NCBI GenBank assembly: GCA_002291875.1
Contig: DBAV01000096.1
Span: 1-29,736, forward strand
Reading direction: 5' to 3'
Source: Hyphomonadaceae bacterium UBA1001
GTDB lineage: Bacteria > Pseudomonadota > Alphaproteobacteria > Caulobacterales > Aquidulcibacteraceae
Length of the DNA: 29,736 nt
A program made the translations under genes and the position numbers. Below the pieces are notes generated by a model. The model did not search any database. It saw nothing but the letters and a program-made list of their open reading frames with translations, and was not told the DNA's origin. Positions within the stretch are counted from its first letter, which is position 1. Every line of letters begins with the position of its first letter. Positions 12,156-22,222 of the stretch are shown in pieces.

Positions 12156-15155
12156 TCAGTCGTCCCGACGCAGCTTGAGGCTGGCGAGGACGGCAAAGGG
12201 ATTGTCAGGGTCGATGCGGCGCGGACGCTCGGTGCGTGGTGGACGCTCGTTCCGCTCGGGGTAGGAGCGCGGCGGTCGCGAACGCCCCTCCTCGGAACGC
12301 TTGGCTGGCGGGGGACGGGTTTGTCCGGTTTGGGCCGAACGTTCTTGCGCGGGCGGGCGCTGATCGCGGCGGCCGCGCGTCTCGGCCCTTGGGGAACCGC
12401 CGTCAGCTGACGCAATTTCCTGTGAATGGTTGGCGGCATCGGGGCGCCGGCGCCGCCGTTTGCGCTTGCGCGCTTCGCCGAGCGGCTCGGCCGCGCCCGC
12501 GCCCCGAGCGTCATCGAGCAGCGCGCCGGCGGGGATGGTGAGAAGGCCGGTCACCGGGTCGACAATTCCCGCAACGCCGCCTTCGCCCGGCGGTGTACCC
12601 GTCGCGTCTGACCCGGCGGAAGGCCTTGGCCGACCTGGGCGAGGCTGCCTTTTTGCACCGCGGGCGTCCGGGCGCGGGCCCCGTCCGCCTTCGGCGCGCC
12701 AGAGAGCGGTTGTACCCGCCTGCGCATCCGCAGCGCGCACGCGCCGATACCCCAGCGCCAGCAGGATCGGCTCGAGCTGATCACCGGGCGCCCCGATCAG
12801 GGCAGCCATCGAGACATCGATCGGGAATGTGCCGTCCTGCACTCCGGCCTGTCCGGCGGTGCCCTCGCGGGCTTCGCGGCGGGCCGCACGCAGCCGCTGG
12901 GCAAGGCGTTCCAGGATGTCGACGCGGATTGCACGCGGGCCCACGCGGACAAAGCCGGCTGCCGCATACTCTGCGTCACTGCGATCCGGATCGTCGGCGA
13001 CGCTCATCAGGCCAGCGCGGGGCAGGAAGGGCGCGCCGATCACCTGCGCCCGGGTGTGGTGGCGCAGGATCGCGGCCAGGCGCGCGGGTGCCGCCTTCAG
13101 CAGGGCGGCCAGATAGAGACTGTGGGTGCCAATCCTCAGGCCCAGCCCCGCCAGGGCGCGTCGCTCGTCCTCGGTCGGCTCGCCCAGGTCTCGGATGTCG
13201 CGCGACGCCAGAAGGCCGAACGCTTCGGTCAGCCGATACACGATCGCGCGCATGCGCCCGCGCAGCGTGTCCCCCGCGAGCGCGGTTTCGAGCGCGATGA
13301 GGGATGCGAGGTCGCGGGCCACGGCATCGCGGATCCAGGTGTCCAGTCGGGTCTGGGCCGCGCGCAACAGGGCCTCGTCACCCAGGTCACCCCCGACCAT
13401 GCGCAAACGCGGCCGCAAAGCAGGCGAACCCGGCTCAAGTTGGGCGACCGGCGCGGCACTCCATTTCAGACGCCCGTCCTCGCCCAGCGTGATGTCCGCG
13501 TCGGCGGCCTGGGCCAGGGCGATCAGCCGGCGGTTCACCTCTGGCCGCAGGGCCCGCAATGCTGCGTTGCGTACCGCCCGCTCCTCGAGCCCGGTCGCAC
13601 GCGGGTCAGGATGGAATGCCAGGCCCGAAATGCGGCCGACAAAGTGACCCTCGATGGTGACGTCGCCGTCTTCCGAGACCGAGGCATCGACCACGTCCTC
13701 ACGCTTCAGCCCCTTCAGCAGGGCCGCCGTGCGGCGATCGATGAACCGCGCCATCAGCCTCTGGTGCAGCGTGTCCGACAGACGGTCCTCGACTGCGCGC
13801 GTGACGCCGCGCCAGTGGTCGGGATCGTCGATCCAGTCCGGGCGGTTTGCCACATAGGTCCAGGTGCGGATGTGGGCGAGGCGCGCCTGAAGGGCGTCAA
13901 GATCGCCCTCGGTCCTGTCCAGATGGGCGATCGAGCGCGCGGCGAAATCCCCGTCGATGCGCCGGCCCTGTCCCAGCAGGTGCTCGCCCAGAGACGCCAC
14001 CAGCCGCGCGTGCTCGTCGGGGGTGTTGCGCCGGAAATCGGGTGTCTGGCACACCTCCCACAGACGCCGCACCTGATCGGGTGTGCGCACGCGATCGTGC
14101 ACCCAGTCGACCGTCGCCAGCCGCCGCAGGGTTTCCTCGTCGACCGCATGACGGGTGCGCTGCAGGCCCGGCACCGGCGGGCCGGCCTCGAGCGACGAGA
14201 GCAGGGCCTCGACGGACTCGAACGCCAGCGCACGCGAGCGCCATTCCAGCATGGGCACCGGCTCGAACTCGTGCGCCTCGACCCGTTCGACAGTCTCGGC
14301 ATCGAGTGCCGGGCACTCGCCGGTCTCCCCAAAGGTGCCGTCGTCGCGAAAACGTCCCGCACGGCCGGCGATCTGGCCCACCTCGTCCGGACGCAGCCGG
14401 CGCGAGCGCCGCCCGTCGAACTTGACCAGGCTGGCAAAGGCCACGTGGTCCACGTCCATGTTCAGACCCATGCCGATGGCATCGGTCGCAACCAGAAAAT
14501 CAACCTCGCCGGACTGATACAGTGCCACCTGGGCGTTGCGGGTGCGCGGGCTCAGTGCGCCCATGACGACCGCCGCGCCCCCGCGCTGGCGCCGGATCAG
14601 CTCGGCGATCGAATAGACCTCCTCGGCCGAAAAGGCGACGATCGCCGAGCGGCGGGGCAGCTTGGTCAGCTTGCGTGCGCCGGCATGGGTCAGCGTCGAG
14701 AACCGCTCGCGCCGGACCACTTCGAGGTCGGGCAGGAGGCGGCGCAAGGCGGGCCGCATGGTGTCTGCGCCCAGAACCACCGTCTCGGACTGGCCGCGTG
14801 CGTGCATCAGGCGGTCGGTGAAGATGTGTCCCCGCTCGGGGTCGGCACACAACTGGATCTCGTCGATGGCCAGAAAGTCGACCCGCCGGTCCAGCGGCAT
14901 GGCCTCGACCGTGCAGACGAAATAGCGCGCGGTGTCCGGCCAAATCTTTTCCTCGCCCGTGACCAGCGCCACCAGCTGGGCACCCTTGAGCGTGCACACG
15001 CGGTCATAGACCTCTCGAGCGAGCAGGCGCAGCGGCAACCCGATCATGCCCGAGGGCGAGGCGCACATGCGTTCGATGGCGTAGTGGGTCTTGCCGGTGT
15101 TGGTCGGGCCGAGGACCGCCGTGATCCGGCCCGGGGCGACGGTGGGGCTTGCCAT
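12156..15155 (-). CDS. SUV3-like superfamily 2 RNA helicase (alphaproteobacterial form)
   Basis: 999 residues from ATG 15155; a TTG at 15191 is possible but adds no family sequence. Helicase motifs are in order: Walker A GPTNTGKT (16-23), motif II DEIQ (98-101), motif III-like LGADTMRP, and motif VI QIAGRAGR (261-268). A long middle region without recognised motifs and then a basic, Pro/Arg-rich tail (about 850-980) with an RKRKRRRRR cluster suggest RNA or RNase contacts. The tail closes with the conserved DPDNPFAVLASLKLR. Homologues of this type, related to mitochondrial SUV3, unwind RNA for exonucleases. In many Alphaproteobacteria the next gene is an S4-domain protein followed by fdxA and carD; here a VOC gene follows instead. 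Confidence 0.9.
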   Translation of the reverse strand: MASPTVAPGRITAVLGPTNTGKTHYAIERMCASPSGMIGLPLRLLAREVYDRVCTLKGAQLVALVTGEEKIWPDTARYFVCTVEAMPLDRRVDFLAIDEIQLCADPERGHIFTDRLMHARGQSETVVLGADTMRPALRRLLPDLEVVRRERFSTLTHAGARKLTKLPRRSAIVAFSAEEVYSIAELIRRQRGGAAVVMGALSPRTRNAQVALYQSGEVDFLVATDAIGMGLNMDVDHVAFASLVKFDGRRSRRLRPDEVGQIAGRAGRFRDDGTFGETGECPALDAETVERVEAHEFEPVPMLEWRSRALAFESVEALLSSLEAGPPVPGLQRTRHAVDEETLRRLATVDWVHDRVRTPDQVRRLWEVCQTPDFRRNTPDEHARLVASLGEHLLGQGRRIDGDFAARSIAHLDRTEGDLDALQARLAHIRTWTYVANRPDWIDDPDHWRGVTRAVEDRLSDTLHQRLMARFIDRRTAALLKGLKREDVVDASVSEDGDVTIEGHFVGRISGLAFHPDPRATGLEERAVRNAALRALRPEVNRRLIALAQAADADITLGEDGRLKWSAAPVAQLEPGSPALRPRLRMVGGDLGDEALLRAAQTRLDTWIRDAVARDLASLIALETALAGDTLRGRMRAIVYRLTEAFGLLASRDIRDLGEPTEDERRALAGLGLRIGTHSLYLAALLKAAPARLAAILRHHTRAQVIGAPFLPRAGLMSVADDPDRSDAEYAAAGFVRVGPRAIRVDILERLAQRLRAARREAREGTAGQAGVQDGTFPIDVSMAALIGAPGDQLEPILLALGYRRVRAADAQAGTTALWRAEGGRGPRPDARGAKRQPRPGRPRPSAGSDATGTPPGEGGVAGIVDPVTGLLTIPAGALLDDARGAGAAEPLGEARKRKRRRRRPDAANHSQEIASADGGSPRAETRGRRDQRPPAQERSAQTGQTRPPPAKRSEEGRSRPPRSYPERNERPPRTERPRRIDPDNPFAVLASLKLRRDD

Positions 15156-15304
15156 GGCGGGCGTGTCGCACGCCCGACCGCCTTGCCGCAAGGGGCGTCA
15201 GTCCGGGCGGGCAGGGGGATGCCGCGAAATCGCCACGAGGTCCGCGTGAGAGGGACGTCGTGGCCGGCCCGTGACGCGGCCGAGGACCTTCGGGAGTGGA
15301 CCCT

Positions 15305-15982
15305 ATGCTGACCAGTCAATCCATGGGCGCCGCGCTGGTGGCGGTGATCGCGGCCGGCGTGCTGGCTGGCGGCTCGGCGCCCGCGGCGTGGAACGCGCTG
15401 GACCGCGCGTCCGAGGCAGCATGCCGCTCGGCGTCCGGGCTGTCAGGCGAGGTGCAGGTGGGACCGCCGGCACGGTTTTCGGACGACCGGGGCGTGGATG
15501 CGCGGATTGTAACCGGTGTCGCCAGCCAGCCGCACATGGCAGGACAGGCGCAGACCCTGTTGTGCCTCTATCATCGCACGACCGGTCAGGCCGAAGTCCA
15601 GGAGCTGCCAATGCTGGAGGATGTCGGGTCGGCGGCACTGTTCGTGCCGGGATCACAGTGGCGGATTGTCGAGGTGAATGGCCGGCCGACCGTCGCGGAT
15701 CGGGAGGCGACCCTTGGCCTGGCCGAAGGCGGCCTGATCTCCGGCAGCACGGGCTGCAATCGTTTCAGTGGCAGATTCAGGGTCGAGGGCGGCGCCATGG
15801 TGACCTCGCCCATGGCCACGACGCGCATGGCATGCATGGGGCCGGTCGAAGCGCAGGAGCGCGACATCCTGGCGGTGCTGACGGCGCAGCCTGCGATCCA
15901 ACCCGGGCCCGGGGGTGCTGTGCGCCTGCAGTCGCAGGACGGCGGCGTGCTGCTGCTTCGCCCGATCGCCGTCCCGGAGTAA
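15305..15982 (+). CDS. META-domain (HslJ-like) exported protein
   Basis: 225 residues from ATG 15305, with GGGAG at 15289-15293; a GTG at 15296 sits on top of that site and is less likely. Residues 1-28 form a hydrophobic export signal (possible cleavage after APA). The C-terminal META domain (about 115-215) is recognisable by 'WRIVEVNGRP', 'GLISGSTGCNRFSGRF' and 'MATTRMACMGPVEAQE', including the paired Cys residues. HslJ is a heat-shock-inducible outer-membrane protein in E. coli; proximity to rpoH fits a stress role (inference). It converges on the small membrane protein gene with only 7 bases between stops. Confidence 0.85.
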   Translation: MLTSQSMGAALVAVIAAGVLAGGSAPAAWNALDRASEAACRSASGLSGEVQVGPPARFSDDRGVDARIVTGVASQPHMAGQAQTLLCLYHRTTGQAEVQELPMLEDVGSAALFVPGSQWRIVEVNGRPTVADREATLGLAEGGLISGSTGCNRFSGRFRVEGGAMVTSPMATTRMACMGPVEAQERDILAVLTAQPAIQPGPGGAVRLQSQDGGVLLLRPIAVPE

Positions 15983-15989
15983 GGACGCG

Positions 15990-16202
15990 TCAACGATAGC
16001 GTGGGTCGCCGGTGACGAAGCCGGCCAGGTTGACCAGGTGTACGATCATCAGAAACGCCGCGAAGGCGGCAATGATGGTCACGGCACGCCAGGGAAACAG
16101 GCGCGGGCGCATGATGTCGACCGGCCGGGCCTGCCACCATTCGGAAAACACCGCCAGGCTCACGCAGATCGCCAGTGCGACCAGCGTGAACACCCAGTCC
16201 AT
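15990..16202 (-). CDS. Small two-helix membrane protein downstream of rpoH
   Basis: 70 residues with two clear membrane helices, about 2-20 ('WVFTLVALAICVSLAVF') and 41-62 ('VTIIAAFAAFLMIVHLVNL'). The short link between them is basic. The family is not recognised. The ATG lies 16 bases after the rpoH stop with GGGG upstream, so it is co-transcribed with rpoH. No function can be assigned. Confidence 0.75.
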   Translation of the reverse strand: MDWVFTLVALAICVSLAVFSEWWQARPVDIMRPRLFPWRAVTIIAAFAAFLMIVHLVNLAGFVTGDPRYR

Positions 16203-16218
16203 CCGCGTGTACCCCGGC

Positions 16219-17118
16219 TTAGCCGGCCGCCAGCATGCCGCGGTCGCGTGCCTTGCCCAGCATGGCCTGCTGGACCTTTTCGAAGGCGCGCACCTCGATC
16301 TGGCGCACGCGCTCGCGCGAGATGTTGTATTCGACCGCCAGTTCCTCGAGCGTGATGGCCGGTTCAGCCAGGCGGCGGCGGTTGAAGATGTCGCGCTCGC
16401 GCTCGTTCAGCCCGCCCATCGCCTCGCCCAGCAGCTGCATGCGCTGGGTGTACTCGTCGCGGTCGCCGATCCGCACTTCCGCGCTCTCGGCGTCCTCGTC
16501 GACGAAGAACTCCTGCCACTCGCCGTCGCCATCCGCGCCCACCTGGACATTCAGCGACGCGTCCGGCCCCGACATGCGCCGGTTCATCTCGACGACGTCC
16601 TGTGCGGTCACGGCCAGCTTGGTGGCGATGGCGTCGACCTGCTCGGGACGCAGATCGCCTTCCTCGAGCGCCTGCATCTGGCCCTTGAGCCGGCGCAGGT
16701 TGAAGAACAGCTTTTTCTGGGCCGCGGTCGTGCCCATCTTCACCAGCGACCACGAACGCAGGATGTATTCCTGGATCGAGGCACGAATCCACCACATGGC
16801 ATAGGTCGCGAGGCGGAAGCCCTTGTCGGGATCGAACTTCTTGACCGCCTGCATCAGCCCGACATTGCCCTCGGAGATCACTTCACCGATCGGCAGCCCA
16901 TAGCCGCGATAGCCCATCGCCATCTTGGCCACGAGGCGCAGGTGCGAGGTGACGAGCCGATGCGCGGCCTCGGGGTCCTGATGCTCGCGCCAGCGCTGGG
17001 CGAGCATGAACTCCTCGTCCTTTTCGAGCATCGGAAACTTGCGGATCTCGGCGAGATAGCGCGAGAGGCTGAGCTCGGGCGAGGAAGAAACCGCCAGCGC
17101 CTTCGTATTGCCTGCCAT
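16219..17118 (-). CDS. rpoH: Heat-shock sigma factor RpoH (sigma-32)
   Basis: 299-residue sigma-70-family factor that directs RNA polymerase to heat-shock promoters. Region 2 contains EVISEGNVGLMQAVKKFDP (79-97) and 'LATYAMWWIRASIQEYILRS'. The RpoH box QKKLFFNLR (134-142), involved in core binding and turnover, distinguishes it from RpoD. Region 4 contains 'TLEELAVEYNISRERVRQIE'. Start ATG 17118 has GGGAGG six bases upstream; the in-frame GTG at 17124 overlaps that site. A small membrane protein gene follows in the same transcript; a TPR lipoprotein and a DegP-like protease are divergent. Alphaproteobacteria often have more than one rpoH; which paralogue this is cannot be told here. Confidence 0.96.
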   Translation of the reverse strand: MAGNTKALAVSSSPELSLSRYLAEIRKFPMLEKDEEFMLAQRWREHQDPEAAHRLVTSHLRLVAKMAMGYRGYGLPIGEVISEGNVGLMQAVKKFDPDKGFRLATYAMWWIRASIQEYILRSWSLVKMGTTAAQKKLFFNLRRLKGQMQALEEGDLRPEQVDAIATKLAVTAQDVVEMNRRMSGPDASLNVQVGADGDGEWQEFFVDEDAESAEVRIGDRDEYTQRMQLLGEAMGGLNERERDIFNRRRLAEPAITLEELAVEYNISRERVRQIEVRAFEKVQQAMLGKARDRGMLAAG

Positions 17119-17354
17119 CGACACCTCCCTCGAACCGACACTGCGGCCAGGGGAGCCGTCCGGACCCCCAACCGCGACAATTTCTTATGTGGGCGACTGT
17201 CAAGGGCTGCCAAACCCCGACTCCGCCAAACGCCCGGAGGGGCCCAAGGTTTCATGGCCCGCCCGGCGTTCGCTGCGATGCTTCGCAACGCGATTCCATC
17301 GTGTAAGATGCCCTTGTGTTCGCAATGTGGTCCCGGAAAAGGTTCGTCAATAAA
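17119..17354. promoter_or_regulatory. rpoH / TPR-degP divergent promoter region
   Basis: On the minus strand CCCTTGACA supplies a perfect -35 TTGACA (17203-17198), 80 bases before the rpoH start. The -10 is poor: the next AT-rich bases are ATAAGAAATTG. On the plus strand TGTAAGAT (17302-17309) resembles an extended -10 for the TPR-protease operon, without a clear -35. No CIRCE or obvious sigma-32 box was found. Confidence 0.45.
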
Positions 17355-17966
17355 GTGAATGTGTTCGGAACGTGTGGCCGAAGGCGACCCGTCTGGCTGG
17401 GCGGGCTTGCGCTGGTGCTGGTGGCGGGCTGTGACCTGGTGGCGCCCGGTGCGGCCCCGGCACAGCAGGCGGCGGTCCTGCCGCGCGAGCGCGAATTGGA
17501 AATCCTGTTCGAGCAGCTGGCTTCTGCGCCCGACGCCACCAGCGCCTCCGAAATCGAGGCGCGCATCTGGACCCACTGGATGACCTCGGGGTCGGCCACC
17601 ACCGACATCCTGATGGAGCGCGGCGTCCTGGCCGAGCAGGAAGGCGATTTGGTGACCGCAAGGGCGTTCTTCGACCGGGCAGCGTCGCTGTCGCCCGACT
17701 ATCCCGAAGCCTGGAACCGGCGCGCGGTGATCGCCTTCCAGCAACAGGAGTACGGTGAGGCGCTGCGCGATATCGAGGCGGTGCTGCGCCATGAGCCGCG
17801 CCACTTCTCGGCCTTGGTGGGACTGGGCCTGGTGCTCGAGGCCACGGGCCACCCCGCCGCTGCCCTGCGGGCGTTTCGCGACGCCCTGCTGGTCCATCCA
17901 TGGTATGCCGAGGCACAGCGCGGGGTTGACCGGCTGGCACCGGCAGTGGAGGGGCGGGATGTCTGA
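17355..17966 (+). CDS. TPR-repeat lipoprotein
   Basis: About 203 residues from GTG 17355. In-frame alternatives are GTG 17316, ATG 17325 and GTG 17361; the -10-like box at 17304-17309 makes the first two unlikely because they would be at the transcription start. The lipobox LVAGC follows a hydrophobic stretch, so the mature protein is lipid-anchored. Two to three TPR units are visible, such as 'AFFDRAASLSPDYPEAWNRR', 'EALRDIEAVLRHEPRHFSAL' and 'AALRAFRDALLVHPWYAEAQ'. TPR lipoproteins are scaffolds for protein contacts. It precedes the DegP-like gene by 33 bases, suggesting a joint envelope quality-control role (inference). Confidence 0.82.
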   Translation: MNVFGTCGRRRPVWLGGLALVLVAGCDLVAPGAAPAQQAAVLPRERELEILFEQLASAPDATSASEIEARIWTHWMTSGSATTDILMERGVLAEQEGDLVTARAFFDRAASLSPDYPEAWNRRAVIAFQQQEYGEALRDIEAVLRHEPRHFSALVGLGLVLEATGHPAAALRAFRDALLVHPWYAEAQRGVDRLAPAVEGRDV

Positions 17967-17999
17967 AGCGGCGCGATCGGCGGCCGGGAGGCATTCAGG

Positions 18000-19541
18000 G
18001 TGAGCCGCGTGGGCTGGCAGGGCGTGTTGATCGGGCTGGTGGTCGCCGTCGCGGGCGGGCTTGGCGGCTTTGCGCTGGGGGGCGCGCTGACACGCACCGA
18101 TGCCTCGGGCGCCGCAGGTCCGGCGGCCCGGATCGCCACCGCACCCGTTGGCGCCGATCCCAGTCCGACCGGTGATGTCGGCCTGCCGCCCGCTTTGGCT
18201 TCGGCCATTCCCGCAGGCGCACCCCCCGACTTTGCCGCACTCGCCGCGCGCCTGGCGCCTGCGGTCGTCGCCATCACCACGGCCCAGGATGTCGATGCTC
18301 CGGCCACTTTTGCCGAAGGCTCGCCGCTCGAGCGCTATGAAGACCTGATGCGCGGGGGACCGAGGGTCGAGAATTCCCTGGGGTCGGGGTTCATTGTCCG
18401 CGAGGACGGGATCGTCGTCACCAACAACCATGTGATCGAGGGCGCGGACGCCATCGAGGTCACCCTGTCGGACGGACGCACGCTGCCCGCGGCGGTGGTC
18501 GGCCGCGATCCGGCAACCGACATCGCCGTGCTGCGCGTCGATGCACCTGCACCGCTGCCTTGGGTGGCATTCTCGGACGGCAGTTCGGGCGAAGTCGGCC
18601 AGTGGGTGATGGCGATCGGCAACCCGTTCGGCCTGGGGCCGTCGATCTCGGTCGGGGTGGTGTCGGCGCGCAACCGCGACATCGGCGCGGGTGCCTATGA
18701 CGATTTCATCCAGACCGACGCCGCCATCAACCGCGGCAATTCGGGTGGACCGCTGTTCGACATGGGTGGCCGGGTGATCGGGGTGAACACGGCGATCGTC
18801 TCGCCCACCGGCCAGTCCGTGGGGGTGGGGTTTGCGACACCGGCCAACATGATCCAGACCGTGGTCGACCAGATCCTGCAATTCGGCACCACGCGCCGCG
18901 GCTGGCTGGGGATCAGGGTCGCCGCCATCGACGAGGTGCTGGCCCGGCGGCTGTCGCTGCCGGAAACCGGTGGTGCGGTCGTCAGCCATGTCGCCCCGGA
19001 CGGACCGGCCGCGCGCGCCGGGCTGCAACGCGGCGACGTGATCCTGACCTTTGGCGAGACGCCGCTGCGCGAGGCCAGGCGGCTGGCGCGGCTGGTGGCC
19101 GACACGCCGATCGGAACCGAGGTGGTTCTGCGCGTGCTGCGCGGCGGCGAACAGCGCGAGCTGCGGGTGACCGTGGCGCGCCTCGACCAGTCGGACCTGC
19201 TGGTTGGCCAGGGAACGGGCGGCGAGCCGCGCACCCCGGCGCAGACCAGCGCGCTGGGCATCACCTTCGCCGAGATTTCGCCCACCCTGCGGCGACGGTT
19301 CGGACTGCCTGCGGATCAACAAGGCGTCATCGTGCTCTCGGTTGCCCCCGACAGCCCCGCACATGAACGCCTTCTGGCGGGCGATGTGGTGACCGCCATG
19401 TCGTTCACGCCGATCGAAACCCTGGCCGATGCGCAGTCGGCGCTCGAGCGTGCAATGGGCGAGGGCGGTGCAAACCTGCTGCTCGAGATCGTGCGCGAGG
19501 GACAGACCAGCTTTCGGTCGATCCCCAAGCGCACACCGTGA
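18000..19541 (+). CDS. DegP/HtrA-family periplasmic serine protease (Do-like)
   Basis: 513 residues starting at GTG 18000, with GGGAGG upstream. An uncleaved-looking helix at residues 7-30 probably anchors it in the inner membrane. The catalytic triad is His144 (TNNHVIEG), Asp174 (DPATDIAVL) and Ser248 (RGNSGGPL), all intact. Two PDZ domains follow, about 280-395 ('GWLGIRV' to 'LRVTVARL') and 410-510 ('ALGITFAEISP' onward). Such proteases degrade or refold damaged envelope proteins. Members are often under heat-shock or envelope-stress control, and rpoH is close by. The low-complexity linker at residues 31-75 is rich in Gly, Ala and Pro. Called DegP-like and not DegS because it has two PDZ domains. 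Confidence 0.92.
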   Translation: MSRVGWQGVLIGLVVAVAGGLGGFALGGALTRTDASGAAGPAARIATAPVGADPSPTGDVGLPPALASAIPAGAPPDFAALAARLAPAVVAITTAQDVDAPATFAEGSPLERYEDLMRGGPRVENSLGSGFIVREDGIVVTNNHVIEGADAIEVTLSDGRTLPAAVVGRDPATDIAVLRVDAPAPLPWVAFSDGSSGEVGQWVMAIGNPFGLGPSISVGVVSARNRDIGAGAYDDFIQTDAAINRGNSGGPLFDMGGRVIGVNTAIVSPTGQSVGVGFATPANMIQTVVDQILQFGTTRRGWLGIRVAAIDEVLARRLSLPETGGAVVSHVAPDGPAARAGLQRGDVILTFGETPLREARRLARLVADTPIGTEVVLRVLRGGEQRELRVTVARLDQSDLLVGQGTGGEPRTPAQTSALGITFAEISPTLRRRFGLPADQQGVIVLSVAPDSPAHERLLAGDVVTAMSFTPIETLADAQSALERAMGEGGANLLLEIVREGQTSFRSIPKRTP

Positions 19542-19677
19542 TGAACGCGGCTGCAACCACGACCGGCGCTTGAAATCCGGGACGCGTCAGATCAGATCGC
19601 CGCCGAGACAACGCCCGGCTCCGGTGGGGACGCACGGGCGGCATGGGCCGGCGGGCGTCCGGTGACGGGAGGAAAAC

Positions 19678-21327
<1,650 letters not shown>

Positions 21328-21360
21328 TCGCGACCGGCGGCACAGCGGGGGATTGAGCAC

Positions 21361-22218
21361 ATGACGCGCGCCGCACGCACGGCCGAAGACCGCCTGTTCA
21401 TGGGGCGCGATCATCTGGTCCGGCTGGCCCTGGCGCTTGCGGTGGCGGCCCCGCTGGTGATGGCGGCAGGCGCGCTGGGCACGCGTGCGGGCCTTTGGGA
21501 CTGGCGGACCGGCCTGCTCGAGGTCACGGGCGGGCTGGGCGTGGACCTTGCCTGGGTGGCGGTCGCGGTGTCGCTGATGGCAGTGTATGGGGTGGCGGTG
21601 ACGCAATCCCGGCGCGGGCTGGTCTGGGCGGGTGCGGCGCTGGCGCTGTCGGCGGTTGTGATCGCGACCCTGTTGATGATCCGCGCCGAGGCCCGTTCGG
21701 TGCCACCGATCCATCACATCTCGACCGACATCGAGAATCCGCCCGCCTTTTCGGACGCGGCGGTGGCCGAGCGTGGACCCGACGCCAACTCACTCGACCT
21801 GGCGACCGCGCGGCTGCCGGTGGACCCGCGCTTTGGCGCGGCCTCCGGGGCACTGGTGACCGACCTCCAGCGTGCGACCTGGCCCGACATCCGCACGCTC
21901 GAGGTGTCGGGCGCGCCCGCCTCGGTCTTTCCCGTGGCGCGGGCCGCCATGGTGGCCCAAGGCATCGAGATCACGCGCGAGGACGCGGATTCGGGCCGCA
22001 TAGAGGGCGTGCACACCTCGTTCTGGTTCGGTTTCCGCGACGATGTCGTGGTGCGCCTGGTCACCACGCCGACCGGGCGCACGCGGGTCGACGTGCGCTC
22101 GGTTTCGCGGGTGGGGCTGTCGGACCTCGGCGCGAACGCGCGCCGGGTGCGGGCCATCCTGGCCGATATCCGCGTGGCGCTGGAACGGCAGACCGGCAAG
22201 CCGGTCACCAAGGCCTGA
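21361..22218 (+). CDS. DUF1499 domain membrane protein
   Basis: 285 residues. Three hydrophobic helices are found in about the first 115 residues (near 22-42, 60-80 and 88-107). The C-terminal DUF1499 domain then runs from 'PPIHHISTDIENPPAF' through 'DSGRIEGVHTSFWFGFRDDV' and 'VDVRSVSRVGLSDLGANARR'. The domain is common in Proteobacteria and algae and has no established activity; 'RSVSR.G.SDLG.N..R' is its most conserved stretch. GGGGGAT lies before the ATG. It converges with corA with 4 bases between stops. Confidence 0.88.
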   Translation: MTRAARTAEDRLFMGRDHLVRLALALAVAAPLVMAAGALGTRAGLWDWRTGLLEVTGGLGVDLAWVAVAVSLMAVYGVAVTQSRRGLVWAGAALALSAVVIATLLMIRAEARSVPPIHHISTDIENPPAFSDAAVAERGPDANSLDLATARLPVDPRFGAASGALVTDLQRATWPDIRTLEVSGAPASVFPVARAAMVAQGIEITREDADSGRIEGVHTSFWFGFRDDVVVRLVTTPTGRTRVDVRSVSRVGLSDLGANARRVRAILADIRVALERQTGKPVTKA

Positions 22219-22222
22219 CCCC

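Noticed and set aside
13056..15311. 751-codon open frame on the plus strand
   Set aside because: Antisense of the helicase gene; long only because GC-rich DNA has few stops.
17125..17315. Sigma-32 autoregulated promoter for rpoH
   Set aside because: CTTGAC is present but no CCCAT-type -10 at 13-17 bases; only a general -35 is supported.
16878..19556. 892-codon open frame on the minus strand
   Set aside because: It runs opposite to the TPR-lipoprotein and DegP-like genes and across rpoH; the translation is Arg/His/Gln-rich shadow sequence without any domain.
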